The notes below the pieces were generated by a model. That model searched no databases. It saw only the letters and a program-made list of their open reading frames with translations, and had not been told where the DNA came from. Shown here in pieces: positions 1 to 10,109 of a stretch of 64,000 nt of DNA. The translations under genes were made by a program, and so were the position numbers. Every line of letters begins with the position of its first letter. The first letter of the stretch is position 1. Source of the DNA: Mycobacterium conspicuum (GTDB taxonomy: Bacteria > Actinomycetota > Actinomycetes > Mycobacteriales > Mycobacteriaceae); assembly GCF_010730195.1 (NCBI RefSeq), contig NZ_AP022613.1, positions 1,240,001-1,304,000 on the forward strand, in the 5' to 3' direction.

Positions 1-1
1 A

Positions 2-1018
2 CTGCTGGCCGCCCTGGCAATCAGCCTCACGGCGGCCTGCTCACTGGATCCCACCCGGCTGCCGGTCCCGGGCGCCTACAGCCCGCACCACTCCTACCGA
101 ATCAAGATCCAGTTCTCCAGCGTGCTCAACCTGCCCGCCCGGGCCAAGGTCGACTCCGGTGGCGTGCAGGTCGGCGTGCTCGACCACGTCCAGCTCGACG
201 GCACCACCGCGGTCGCCTACGTCGACATCGCCGGCGACACCAAGCTCGCCGGCAACACCCGCGCCGAACTGCGCCAGGCCACCCCGCTCGGCGACATCTA
301 CATCGCGCTGCTGCCGCCGCAGGAGGCCTCCGGTGCGGCTTTGCGCGACGGCGACACCATCCCGCTGCGCAACACCGCCCCGGCCGACAACGTCGAAGAC
401 CTGTTGCGGTCGGTGTCAAACCTGGTGTCCGGCGGCGCGATTGGCACGCTGCAAAACACCGTCGTCAACGTCAACAAAGCGTTCCCGAAAGACCCCGCCG
501 AACTGACCCGGATTCAGCGGACCCTCGGCGGCGTACTCAATGACCTTGCGGCCAACCAGGACACCATCGACGGCATCCTGTTCAGCATGGAGAACATCAC
601 CACCACGCTGGCGGCCAATACCGGGGTGTTCAACAGGCTAGTCACCGAAGGCCCGCCGAAACTCGAAGGGCTGTCGGCGATCACCGTGGCGATCCTCAAC
701 GTCGTGGGGGACTCCAAAGACATCGGCGGCCTGGGCGGAGAAATCCTCAACCCGATCACCGGCGACCTGATGCAAATGCTCTCCTACATCACGCCGATGG
801 TCGGAACGTTAGCGACCGTTGACACCACCATCCCGGTGCTCGCCGACAAACTGATCGCATTCCTGCACTACAAGCTCCTCGGTTGGTTCCGCCGCGGGGG
901 TCCGAAATACATTGTCTCCGAAGTTCATCCACCCAACGGGCACGAGGGCGTGGATCCCGCCGACAAGTCCGACGCGGCGGTGCGGGCGATGCAGAGCATG
1001 GGGATGTTGCCACCATGA
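2..1018 (+). CDS. MceE-type MCE family lipoprotein, 5' end outside window
   Basis: Substrate-binding-type subunit of a mycobacterial MCE lipid importer, anchored outside the membrane as a lipoprotein. The open frame runs in from the left edge; its first visible residues, LLAALAISLTAACSL, are the end of a signal peptide with a lipobox (LTAAC). An MCE domain follows (YRIKIQFSSVLNLPARAKV, then SGGVQVGVLDHV), then the long helical Mce C-terminal part. The true start lies upstream, so the internal ATG at 122 is not the start. The stop overlaps the next gene in an ATGA arrangement. A lipobox in the second-last mce gene is the usual place for MceE. Which mce operon this is cannot be told from the sequence. 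Confidence 0.9.
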   Translation: MLAALAISLTAACSLDPTRLPVPGAYSPHHSYRIKIQFSSVLNLPARAKVDSGGVQVGVLDHVQLDGTTAVAYVDIAGDTKLAGNTRAELRQATPLGDIYIALLPPQEASGAALRDGDTIPLRNTAPADNVEDLLRSVSNLVSGGAIGTLQNTVVNVNKAFPKDPAELTRIQRTLGGVLNDLAANQDTIDGILFSMENITTTLAANTGVFNRLVTEGPPKLEGLSAITVAILNVVGDSKDIGGLGGEILNPITGDLMQMLSYITPMVGTLATVDTTIPVLADKLIAFLHYKLLGWFRRGGPKYIVSEVHPPNGHEGVDPADKSDAAVRAMQSMGMLPP

Positions 1019-1998
1019 AATTCAACGCCGGCATCACGCTAGCCATCCTGGCAGTCCTGACGCTGCTCGGTGCGGCCTATATGGCGGTCGGTGTGCTCGA
1101 CATCAGCCCGACCAAACAGGTCACCCGGCTCACCCTCATGCTCGACACCTCCGGCGGTCTGATGTCCACATCCGAGGTGACGATGCGCGGCATCAAGGTC
1201 GGCCGGGTGAGGAGTATCGAGACCACGGAAACCGGGCTGGCGGTCTCGATCGAGATCGACCACGAGCACCCGGTGCCCGCCGACAGTGCGATCAGCGTGG
1301 AAAACCTCTCCGCCGCCGGCGAACAGTACATCGATTTCAAACCGAAATTGATTGCGCCACCGTACTTTAGCGACGGGCAGGTGATACCCGCGGACCGGGT
1401 GGGGCAGTTGTTGACCGGCGCTGACCTGCTCAAGAAGGGCAATGCGCTGATGTCGGCGCTCAACGTCGACCAGGTGCAGACCGTTATCAACAACATGGCC
1501 GCGGCGTTCGCCGACAATGACGCGACCATCGACTCCCTGGCCACCACCGCCGGGTTGACCGCCAAGGTGATCCACGACGACAAGCAATTGCTGGGCACCT
1601 TGTTCAACAACGTCTCCACGTTCACCACCGACCTGGACGAGGTCCGTGCCGGCGAAGTGATCAGCGAGACGGGCAAGCTGCTGCCGCGCTCGGTGCCGGC
1701 CTTTCTGCGGATGATCCGTGAAATCGAGACCCTTTCGCACACCGGGGTGGGCGTGGTCGGCCCCGACGACGCGGTCGGGGTCCTGATCAACAAGTTCAGC
1801 CAATGGATCGACATGGTGGCCGGCCCGTTGGGTACCTTCACCACCGTCCTGGAGCCCGCGGTCGCGCCGCTGCACGACATCAAGATAGACGCGGGGCACT
1901 GGATCGACTTCTGGGAATCAACCTTCAACGACACCGGCGGCGTGCGGGTTCAGCTCAACGTCCCCGAATGGCACCAGCCGCCCGGGCCACCGCAATGA
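1015..1998 (+). CDS. MceF, last MCE subunit
   Basis: Last MCE-domain subunit of the lipid-import complex, 327 residues. The start at 1015 is chosen because ATGA overlaps the previous stop and gives a normal N-terminal membrane helix (ITLAILAVLTLLGAAYMAVGV, near residues 6-26). A longer frame exists upstream but runs inside mceE. The MCE domain follows at about residues 38-115, including SEVTMRGIKVGRVRSIE and ENLSAAGEQYIDFKP. The rest is helical and ends in a proline-rich tail. No lipobox is present, as expected for MceF. It is followed after 19 bp by a Mam gene, the normal mce order. Confidence 0.93.
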   Translation: MKFNAGITLAILAVLTLLGAAYMAVGVLDISPTKQVTRLTLMLDTSGGLMSTSEVTMRGIKVGRVRSIETTETGLAVSIEIDHEHPVPADSAISVENLSAAGEQYIDFKPKLIAPPYFSDGQVIPADRVGQLLTGADLLKKGNALMSALNVDQVQTVINNMAAAFADNDATIDSLATTAGLTAKVIHDDKQLLGTLFNNVSTFTTDLDEVRAGEVISETGKLLPRSVPAFLRMIREIETLSHTGVGVVGPDDAVGVLINKFSQWIDMVAGPLGTFTTVLEPAVAPLHDIKIDAGHWIDFWESTFNDTGGVRVQLNVPEWHQPPGPPQ

Positions 1999-2017
1999 AA
2001 GAAAAGAAAGAACTGAC

Positions 2018-2782
2018 ATGAGCACTTCAACCGTCGGCCAAGATGTACGGGTGGACGACACCGAGCCCGAGGCACCCGCCGACCCAACCGAGCAGGCCCA
2101 GACGACGCCGGCGGCAGCAGCCGACGAGGCCGTCGAGGCCGACCATGACGCTGACGCTGACGACGCTGACGACGCCGCACGGCCCAAGCGGTTTTCCAAG
2201 CCGAAGAGGCCGTGGCTTTGGGTTGCGGCCGTTCTCGCGGCGGCGGTGCTGGCCCTCGGGGTGTTCGGATACCTGAAATATCACCAGGTGACCGGTCAAC
2301 TGGCCCAGCTGCGTCAACAGCAAGCCGACCGCGACACCGTGGCACAGCTGGCCAAGGATTATGCGCTGAAGTCGCTGACCTACACCTTCGAGGACCCGGA
2401 CGCCTTCTTCCATGCGGTGGAAGACGGCGTGGCGCCGCAACTCAAAGAGAAATACGTCAACGCCAGCGACCTGCTCAAGAGCGTCATGCTGCAGGCGCAG
2501 GTCACCTCCACCGGTGAGGTGCTGGCCACCGACCCGGTCGCGCAGCCCGGCGGGGTCTATCAGGTGGTGGTATCGGCGCACCAAACCACGCGTAATTTGC
2601 AAAACCCGACGCCCAAGGTGTCGATCATCCTGCTGCAGGTCACCGTCAACAAGGTGGGCAACGCCTGGCAGGTGAGCGACATCGGCCCCAAGACCGGCGC
2701 GCACCCGCCCGTCGAGCAGCAGCTTCCGCCGGCGGGACCCCCGCCGCCGCCCGCTCCGACCAAACCCGCGCCGAAACGGTAG
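2018..2782 (+). CDS. Mce-associated membrane protein (Mam)
   Basis: Accessory protein of the MCE importer, 254 residues. An acidic, Ala/Asp-rich cytoplasmic N-terminus (residues 1-58, including repeated D-A-D) precedes a basic stretch and one membrane helix at about residues 67-88 (WLWVAAVLAAAVLALGVFGY). The extracytoplasmic part has the mixed alpha/beta Mam fold with DTVAQLAKDYALKSLTYTFEDPDAFF, and it ends in a proline-rich tail. Mam proteins are known from other mce operons to stabilise the complex. The product is clear from architecture and position; the exact partner is inferred. Confidence 0.88.
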   Translation: MSTSTVGQDVRVDDTEPEAPADPTEQAQTTPAAAADEAVEADHDADADDADDAARPKRFSKPKRPWLWVAAVLAAAVLALGVFGYLKYHQVTGQLAQLRQQQADRDTVAQLAKDYALKSLTYTFEDPDAFFHAVEDGVAPQLKEKYVNASDLLKSVMLQAQVTSTGEVLATDPVAQPGGVYQVVVSAHQTTRNLQNPTPKVSIILLQVTVNKVGNAWQVSDIGPKTGAHPPVEQQLPPAGPPPPPAPTKPAPKR

Positions 2783-2790
2783 GCGCACCC

Positions 2791-3564
2791 GTGAAGCGGC
2801 TGCTGGTCGCCTCCGTGGCCTTGACCTTCGTGGTCGGTGCCATGTGCCCCGCCGCGCGCGCCGACACCACCCTGCCGGGGTGCCCGTCGGGCGGCGGACT
2901 GATCAGCCCGACGGCCACGTCGCCGCATTCGGACTGCCACGCGCGCTCGGGCGGCCTCGATTTCGCCATCACCTACTTGAACGAGCCCGAACTGTCCGGA
3001 CCCGGCGCGGTGAAGGTCGTCGTCACCGACTCCTCGGGCGGGGTGGTGCAGACGATCGACGAACTGCTGGAGCCCTCGAGTCCGGGCGGCGTCGGCCTCT
3101 ACGACGTCGACGGCGACGGTCGCGACGAGGTGATCATCCCGATCGCCCGACACTTGTTCAACGGCGGGGCGAACACGCGGTTCTCGGTGTGGCGGGCGCC
3201 GGGGGACCGCAACCATTTCGAACGCACCCAAATGGTCGGACAGGCCGTCTATCCCAGCGGCGACGGGTATCTGGTCACCAACGGCGGCGCGCTGGATAGC
3301 CGAGACCTCACCTTTTATCTGCCGACCGACGCCGGGTACACGCTCGTCATCGTGTTGACCATCGAAGCCGAGGAGGTCGACCCGAACACGCACCGGGTCC
3401 TGACCGTCGTCTGCCGCGCGCACCAGGAGGACGGCCTCCACGCGGTCGACATGACCCTGCGCCAGGCCGAGGAGACGTTCTGCGCCTCACCGGCCGCCAT
3501 GGCCATCTGGCCCGGCGCCGAGCGCCTCCAGATTCGGCGCTGGCGCTGGGGGCAGGAGCACTAG
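2791..3564 (+). CDS. secreted protein with DVDGDGRDE-type repeat, mce operon end
   Basis: Exported protein of 257 residues, starting with GTG 8 bp after the Mam stop. A signal peptide (MKRLLVASVALTFVVGAMCPAARA) probably ends at ARA. The mature chain carries YDVDGDGRDEVIIP near residues 104-117, a calcium-binding DxDxDG loop as in FG-GAP/VCBS repeats, and several cysteines. Tight spacing puts it in the mce operon, so it may be a periplasmic accessory of the importer, but that role is inference. No enzyme motif is visible. Confidence 0.7.
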   Translation: MKRLLVASVALTFVVGAMCPAARADTTLPGCPSGGGLISPTATSPHSDCHARSGGLDFAITYLNEPELSGPGAVKVVVTDSSGGVVQTIDELLEPSSPGGVGLYDVDGDGRDEVIIPIARHLFNGGANTRFSVWRAPGDRNHFERTQMVGQAVYPSGDGYLVTNGGALDSRDLTFYLPTDAGYTLVIVLTIEAEEVDPNTHRVLTVVCRAHQEDGLHAVDMTLRQAEETFCASPAAMAIWPGAERLQIRRWRWGQEH

Positions 3565-3573
3565 CTCGGCGCC

Positions 3574-3954
3574 CTACGGTGCGCAGACCTCGCGAGCCGT
3601 GGCCAGCAGCTGTCTCGCCTTGGCGAGGTCGCTGCCGATTTGGTCCGGGCTGGCCGGCCGGTAGGGGTCGCTGGCGTCGATCTGAGACGCCAACATGTCC
3701 GACCGAATCCGCAGGTCGACGGCGGCCGGAGTGCGCAGGCCGTGCAGCGGAGCCAGCGCGTTGCGAATCTGGCTGGCCACCCACGGCGGCGTCCCCGTGG
3801 GGGAGACCAGGTTGAACTGGCTTTCGAGCCGATCGGTGGCCGGCAGGATGAGGTCGCAGTCGCCGGAGGCCGCCGCGGGCGCCACCGTCAGGCACGCCGT
3901 GACCGCGGCAATCGGCAGCGGCACACTCAGAAGTTGTCGAGCACGTCGAAGCAT
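3574..3954 (-). CDS. small secreted protein of unknown function
   Basis: Small 126-residue exported protein, convergent with the mce operon. An N-terminal signal peptide (about residues 1-30, PLPIAAVTACLTVAPAAASG) is followed by a helical mature part with one cysteine near each end (GDCDLILPATDRL and REVCAP), which could form a disulfide. It resembles the many small secreted hypothetical proteins of mycobacteria; I do not recognise the family. The coding frame is supported by codon use and by the clean signal peptide. Confidence 0.65.
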   Translation of the reverse strand: MLRRARQLLSVPLPIAAVTACLTVAPAAASGDCDLILPATDRLESQFNLVSPTGTPPWVASQIRNALAPLHGLRTPAAVDLRIRSDMLASQIDASDPYRPASPDQIGSDLAKARQLLATAREVCAP

Positions 3955-4168
3955 TGGCCCTACCTTGGCACTGTGTCGCGAGTTCTGTGGTCACTTTCGC
4001 TCGATCTGATGGCGCCCGCGGGCGTCGCGGGGCTGCTGATCCGGCGTTCACTTGACCGAATAGTTGTGTGCTGTAACAGATTTCACTCTTCTGCCGCGAT
4101 CGAAGGCAAGCGCGTCCACAGCCGCCGGCGGGCGCAGGCTGCGCAGAGTTGATACGCTTCAGCGCGCC

Positions 4169-4855
4169 ATGACCGATCCGTCGATTCCGTACCCCGCGCA
4201 GCTGGACGGTGTCGAGGGTTGGTTCTATGCGGTCGATGTCGACTTCTTCAGCAAGCTGCTCGCCTACCAGCGGGCCGACGGCATCCGGGGCGACATGCTG
4301 GAGATCGGCACGTACCAGGGCAAGTCCGCGATTCTGATGGGTTACGGCCTCCGCGACGATGAAGAACTGGTGGTCTGCGATCTGTTCGGCGCCGTGATGG
4401 ATCACGCCGACATCCCGCTGAACCGGCGCCAGGAGTACTCGGGCCTGCAGGAAGAGGAGTTTCTGGCCAACTGGGATCGGTTCCACACCCGCCGACCGAG
4501 GCTCGAAGTCTGCGAATCATCGCAACTCGACCTGGGGGACCGGGTATTTCGCTTCATCCACGTCGACGGCTGCCACAGCTACCAGTGCGTGGTCAAGGAC
4601 ATCGGCCTGGCCGCGACACACACGGCCGAACGGGGCGTGATCGCCCTGGACGATTATCGGGCCGCCGAAGCGCCGGGCGTGCCCGCAGCCGTCTGGCAGG
4701 CCGTCGACAAGGGCTTGTTGTTCCCCTTCGCGGGGACGTGGATGAAGATGTACGCCTGCACGTCGGCCGAAGCCCAACGGTACTGGTTCGAGCGGGTGCG
4801 AAATCGCGGTGAGGTCTACGCCTTTCCCGACTTCGAGATGGTCGTCATTCAGTAG
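4169..4855 (+). CDS. class I SAM-dependent methyltransferase (Methyltransf_24-like)
   Basis: Predicted SAM-dependent methyltransferase of 228 residues. The start at 4169 (MTDPSIPYPAQ) is preferred over the longer frame from 4064, whose N-terminus is unlike protein. The SAM-binding strand and loop are GDMLEIGTYQGKSAILMGYG (motif I, ExGxxxG), followed by VVCDLFG, and FIHVDGCHSYQCVVKDI with the acidic-His pattern of the Methyltransf_24 family. VIALDDY follows. Substrates of this family include sugars and lipids in biosynthetic loci. It is convergent with the glutamine synthetase gene with 2 bp between stops. Substrate unknown. Confidence 0.8.
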   Translation: MTDPSIPYPAQLDGVEGWFYAVDVDFFSKLLAYQRADGIRGDMLEIGTYQGKSAILMGYGLRDDEELVVCDLFGAVMDHADIPLNRRQEYSGLQEEEFLANWDRFHTRRPRLEVCESSQLDLGDRVFRFIHVDGCHSYQCVVKDIGLAATHTAERGVIALDDYRAAEAPGVPAAVWQAVDKGLLFPFAGTWMKMYACTSAEAQRYWFERVRNRGEVYAFPDFEMVVIQ

Positions 4856-4857
4856 GC

Positions 4858-6294
<1,437 letters not shown>

Positions 6295-6489
6295 CGAATG
6301 CTCCTCTGCTTGGTGACGCGGGGGCCGGGCGCCAGCGCGTTAACTTGTACGCCTCAACTATTTCGTCCGCGTGACGGGTGCAAGTCGAACCTGTTGCGTA
6401 CGCCGAAGTGCGCGACTCCGGTTGTGGGACATCGGAATTATCGGGCAGAGTGACCCTATGCCGCACAACACACAGCCACGGCACGAACG

Positions 6490-8313
6490 ATGACGTCGAC
6501 ATCGGTTCCGCGGCTCGGGTCGCGATCCGTTTCTCCCCAGACGCGCGAGATCATGCATCGCGAGATCATCGTCAGCGGTGAGGACGCCTTGTCGAAGACC
6601 ATTGCCGAGGAACTCCGGGGCGCGGGCGCGCGGATCATCAAGATCAACACCGCCGCCGACCTCCACGGCGCCGGGGTGCATCGGGCGCGCGCCGTCGTCT
6701 GCGCGGGGCCCAATGACGCGGTGAATCTCGAAATCGCCTTGTTGGCACGGCAATACAGCCCCACCGTGCGCGTGGTTGCGCGTTTGGCCAACGACGTGCT
6801 GCGCAAGGCGGTGGCTGACGTCAACGGCCCCGGGGCGATCCTGGATGTCGCGGAGCTCGCGACGCCCTCCCTCGTCGAGGCGGTCCTGTCGCGTGACGCG
6901 CACCAATTCGACACGGCCGGCACCGAATTCGTTGTCTGGGGAGCCGAGGCGCCGCACGACGGCACGCTGCGCGAGCTCTACGCCGACCTGACGCCGGTGG
7001 CGGTGGTGCACGGCAAGAATTCACCTAACCCCGGCGAGGTGGTGGCCTGTCCGGGACGGGACCTGAAGGTCTATGCCGGCGACTGGACCTCGATGATCGG
7101 CGTCAAAGACGAACTGGCGAACCGCGGAATCACGGTGCCGCCCCGGACCGCGACCCGCTCTAGCCACTCACGCGCGCGACGGATCATCGATTCCGCGCGC
7201 GCCATGCGCGACGACCTGAACCCCCTACTTGTCCCGTCGCTGGCGTTCGCGCTGTTGCTCGTCCTCAGTGCGACGGCCGTGGTGCGCTTCACCTACCACA
7301 ACCCGCGAATGACATGGATCGACGCGCTGTACTTCACCTCCGAGACCATCACCACCGTGGGCTATGGCGATTTCAGCTTCGCCCAACAAGCTCCTTGGCT
7401 GCGGCTGTTCGCCGTCGGTCTGATGTTCGGCGGCGCGATCATCACCGCCATCCTCGTCGCGTTCATCGCCGACCTGCTGCTGTCGCGCCGCTTCGTCCAA
7501 ACGGCCGGGCGCCGACGGGCACGACACCTGCGGGACCACGTCGTGGTGGTCGGACTGGGTTCGGTAGGCATCCGCGTGGTCAGTGAACTGACGGCCGCCG
7601 GATACGACGTCCTTGTCATCGAGGCCGACGAGAACAACCGCTACCTGCCGACTCTGGCCGAGCTCGACGTGCCGGTGATCTTCGGCGACTCGACGATGCG
7701 CGGGACATTGGAATCGGCGCGCCTGGATCGCGCCCGCGGCGTGGCGGTGGTGACCCAGGACGATATGGAGAACATCGAGACCGGCATCGTCCTGCTGGAG
7801 ATCCTGGGCCCCGACACGAAGGTGCCAATCGTCATGCGCGTGCAAGGCCGTGCGCTGGGCGCCGCCGTGCATCAGCGGTTCGGCTTCGAAAACGTGCGGT
7901 CGATCGTCGATCTGGCCGCGCCCTGGTTCATCGGCGCCGCGATGGGCCTACAGGTGCTGGGCACGTTCTGGGTCGGGCAGCGGTCCTTCATGGTCGGCGC
8001 CATGCACGTGGCGGCAGGCAGCGAGCTGGACGGGCTGCGCATGATCGATTTGTCGACGCAGGCGCGCGTCATCGCGATCACCCGACCGGCAGGGCCGGTC
8101 AGCCTGCGCCCGCGCCGCGACTCCCGACTCAAGGCCGGCGACACCGCATACCTCATCGGCCCGTACCGCGAGCTGATCGCGACGCTGCGAAAGGGCCAGC
8201 CGCCGCCGCTGACCGCGATCGACGGCGGACGCTCGACGGCCCTTGCGGCCGCGCGCTCGATGTACAAGCCGCAGCCGCGCCGGCCCCGGTGGGCGCAGGA
8301 CGCCGAGGCTTAG
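6490..8313 (+). CDS. potassium channel with two RCK/TrkA-N domains
   Basis: Predicted K+ channel or K+-gated regulator of 607 residues. Order: an N-terminal RCK/TrkA-N-like domain (residues ~22-215, starting REIIVSGEDALSKTIAEEL), a two-helix ion-channel module (helix about 245-265, pore helix, filter TTVGYGD at residues 288-294, then a second helix), a second Rossmann RCK domain from about residue 350 (HVVVVGLGSVGIRVV), and a TrkA-C-like C-terminus (LKAGDTAYLIGP). The first RCK domain lies before the pore, unlike simple MthK-type channels. It is divergent from the glutamine synthetase gene across 195 bp. K+ selectivity is well supported; the ligand is not. Confidence 0.85.
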   Translation: MTSTSVPRLGSRSVSPQTREIMHREIIVSGEDALSKTIAEELRGAGARIIKINTAADLHGAGVHRARAVVCAGPNDAVNLEIALLARQYSPTVRVVARLANDVLRKAVADVNGPGAILDVAELATPSLVEAVLSRDAHQFDTAGTEFVVWGAEAPHDGTLRELYADLTPVAVVHGKNSPNPGEVVACPGRDLKVYAGDWTSMIGVKDELANRGITVPPRTATRSSHSRARRIIDSARAMRDDLNPLLVPSLAFALLLVLSATAVVRFTYHNPRMTWIDALYFTSETITTVGYGDFSFAQQAPWLRLFAVGLMFGGAIITAILVAFIADLLLSRRFVQTAGRRRARHLRDHVVVVGLGSVGIRVVSELTAAGYDVLVIEADENNRYLPTLAELDVPVIFGDSTMRGTLESARLDRARGVAVVTQDDMENIETGIVLLEILGPDTKVPIVMRVQGRALGAAVHQRFGFENVRSIVDLAAPWFIGAAMGLQVLGTFWVGQRSFMVGAMHVAAGSELDGLRMIDLSTQARVIAITRPAGPVSLRPRRDSRLKAGDTAYLIGPYRELIATLRKGQPPPLTAIDGGRSTALAAARSMYKPQPRRPRWAQDAEA

Positions 8314-9014
8314 CCCGCCTCGATCGCCGCGACCTTTGCCGCGGCGTCGGGCCCGCAGATGCGTTGCAGGTCGACCGGGCCGGCGGCGAGCAGATCCTCG
8401 ATGCGGTGCTTGAGGTCGCCGGAGGTGAGGTGCGCGTACAGGTTCGCGCCGGGACACGAGGTCTGGGCCAGGTCGCGGTGGCCCGCCAGGGTGCTAGCGG
8501 CGACGTGAAAGGTCTGCGCGGCCCAGGCGAACGCGAGGGCGGCCCCGTGCAGTTGGGCCTCCGAGACGGCTTCCTGGTCGAAGTCGCCTTCGCAGAGCAC
8601 GAGAAAATGGCCGGTCGTGTCGTAGTCGGTCGCGGTGTCACCCGCGAGGTGCGGCGTGCGTAGTTCGTAGATGTTGCCGTCGCGGTCGACGCCGACGTGA
8701 TAGGCGATGTCGATCCAGCCCTTCTGGTCTTGGTGGTAGCGCTGGTCCTGGCGCAGGCGCTCCGGGGCGTTGCGGTTGTTGCCGAGAACGACGGCCTCGT
8801 GGTGCAGGGTCATGCGGGTGATGGTGTGGGCCCTGCCGCCGGGGCGTGCGGGTCGCGCACCCCAGGAATCGCGGCAGAGCAGCTGCGCCGACGTGGCGGA
8901 CGTCGTCGGGTCGGCGGCCGCGGTGGCCGAGCAGGCACTGACGGCAGTGGTCAAGCCGACCCCGCCGGCCAACTGAAACAATCGACGGCGGCTGACCAGG
9001 TTCCGGGCGTCCAT
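8310..9014 (-). CDS. Tat-exported lipoprotein N-acetylmuramoyl-L-alanine amidase (PGRP/Amidase_2)
   Basis: Predicted zinc amidase that cleaves between MurNAc and L-Ala of peptidoglycan, 234 residues. The start at 9014 (MDARNLVSRRRLFQLAGG) gives a twin-arginine signal with a lipobox-like VSAC (Cys28); the longer upstream frame has no protein-like sequence. The Amidase_2/PGRP fold is seen as SWGARPARP, TLHHEAV with a zinc His, WIDIAYHVGVDRDGNIYELR, and AGHRDLAQTSCPG with the second His and the Cys ligand. It overlaps the channel gene stop by 4 bp, convergently. The target could be the cell's own wall or competitor wall fragments. Confidence 0.88.
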   Translation of the reverse strand: MDARNLVSRRRLFQLAGGVGLTTAVSACSATAAADPTTSATSAQLLCRDSWGARPARPGGRAHTITRMTLHHEAVVLGNNRNAPERLRQDQRYHQDQKGWIDIAYHVGVDRDGNIYELRTPHLAGDTATDYDTTGHFLVLCEGDFDQEAVSEAQLHGAALAFAWAAQTFHVAASTLAGHRDLAQTSCPGANLYAHLTSGDLKHRIEDLLAAGPVDLQRICGPDAAAKVAAIEAG

Positions 9015-9079
9015 CAGGCCACGATAACGATTGCGTCGCACCGCGCTTCGACATTCGCGCGGGACGGGGGCATAGTGCC

Positions 9080-10000
9080 CTAGCTGCGCGCCGAGTTTTC
9101 GACGATGATCTCGCACGCCGCCTCGTAAAACGCGCTGATCAACGTCGAAAACGAGAGCTGAAACGGATGAATCATGTACACGTCGAGCCGGTCGAGACTC
9201 CAGCCCGGCAGCACCGGCACGATGCTTCCCTCGCGCAGTTCGTCGGTGACGATGATCTGGTTGGGCATCGCGCCGACGCCGAGCCCGCGCAGGATGTACT
9301 GCTTGCATACCTGAAAGTTGTTGGTGCGTGCACGGACAACGGGGGACAGCTCGTAGCGTCGCTTTTGTCTGCCCACCACCAGCTTCTTGGGTCCGCTGTA
9401 GAAGCCGCAGTCGATGAACGGCAGGGCGTTCAACTGCGCGGGGGCCGTGATCGGCTCCGCCAGCTGGCCCACGAAGAAAGGTGAAGCGCACAGGAACATT
9501 TCGAGGCTGAACACTTTTCGGGCGATCAGCATCGAATCCTGGAGCGGGCCCGTCCCGAAGACCACGTCGAAGCCGTCCTTGATCGGGTGCACGACGTCAT
9601 CGACGAGCCGGATGTCCAACCGCGAGTTGGGATGGCGCGCCAGAAACGTGGCGCCGACCCGCGACGCGTAGTCGATGCCGACAAAGACCGGTATGGCAAC
9701 GCGCAATTCGCCCTGCGGCTCTTGCCTGCTGCCTTCCACCAGTGCCCGAACTCCGTTGGCCTCGGCGAGGATGTTCACACTGTGGCCGTAGATCTTCTCG
9801 CCGAGGTCGGTGACCGTGAGCTGATGGGTGTTCTTCCGCAGCAGCTTGATGCCAAGGTCCGCTTCCAGCTTGCTGAGCTTGCGGCTCACGGTTGATTTGG
9901 GCATCGCCAGCAGCGTGGCCGCCTTCGAAAGGCTGCGGCACTCGACGACCTTGCTGAATATCAGCAGGGCGTCGAGGTCGAACGGCAGGTTTTGCTCCAT
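9080..10000 (-). CDS. LysR-family transcriptional regulator
   Basis: DNA-binding regulator of 306 residues. The N-terminal winged helix-turn-helix is FSKVVECRSLSKAATLLAM then PKSTVSRKLSKLEADLG, followed by the effector-binding domain (GELRVAIPVFVGIDYAS). The start at 10000 (MEQNLPFDLDALL) is preferred because the longer frame from 10063 would run through the palindrome at 10017-10033. It is divergent from the Rieske oxygenase operon, the usual layout for an LTTR that controls its neighbour in response to a pathway compound. The effector is unknown. Confidence 0.9.
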   Translation of the reverse strand: MEQNLPFDLDALLIFSKVVECRSLSKAATLLAMPKSTVSRKLSKLEADLGIKLLRKNTHQLTVTDLGEKIYGHSVNILAEANGVRALVEGSRQEPQGELRVAIPVFVGIDYASRVGATFLARHPNSRLDIRLVDDVVHPIKDGFDVVFGTGPLQDSMLIARKVFSLEMFLCASPFFVGQLAEPITAPAQLNALPFIDCGFYSGPKKLVVGRQKRRYELSPVVRARTNNFQVCKQYILRGLGVGAMPNQIIVTDELREGSIVPVLPGWSLDRLDVYMIHPFQLSFSTLISAFYEAACEIIVENSARS

Positions 10001-10016
10001 TTTTGCGTTCCAGAAA

Positions 10017-10033
10017 TGCAACAGGGTGTTGCA
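10017..10033. promoter_or_regulatory. palindromic candidate operator between LysR gene and oxygenase operon
   Basis: TGCAACAGGGTGTTGCA is a perfect inverted repeat of 7-bp arms around GGG. It lies 17 bp upstream of the LysR start and 77 bp upstream of the Rieske gene start, in a 109-bp divergent intergenic region. This position fits an LTTR site that both autoregulates and activates. It does not show a symmetric T-N11-A, so the exact contact bases are uncertain. Confidence 0.6.
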
Positions 10034-10109
10034 ATTGAAGACCTGTTTTGCGTCTTTGGTCAAGTGTTACGTTCTGCCGGGTAGGGGGCTGGGGGCGAAG
10101 GAGGGCCTC

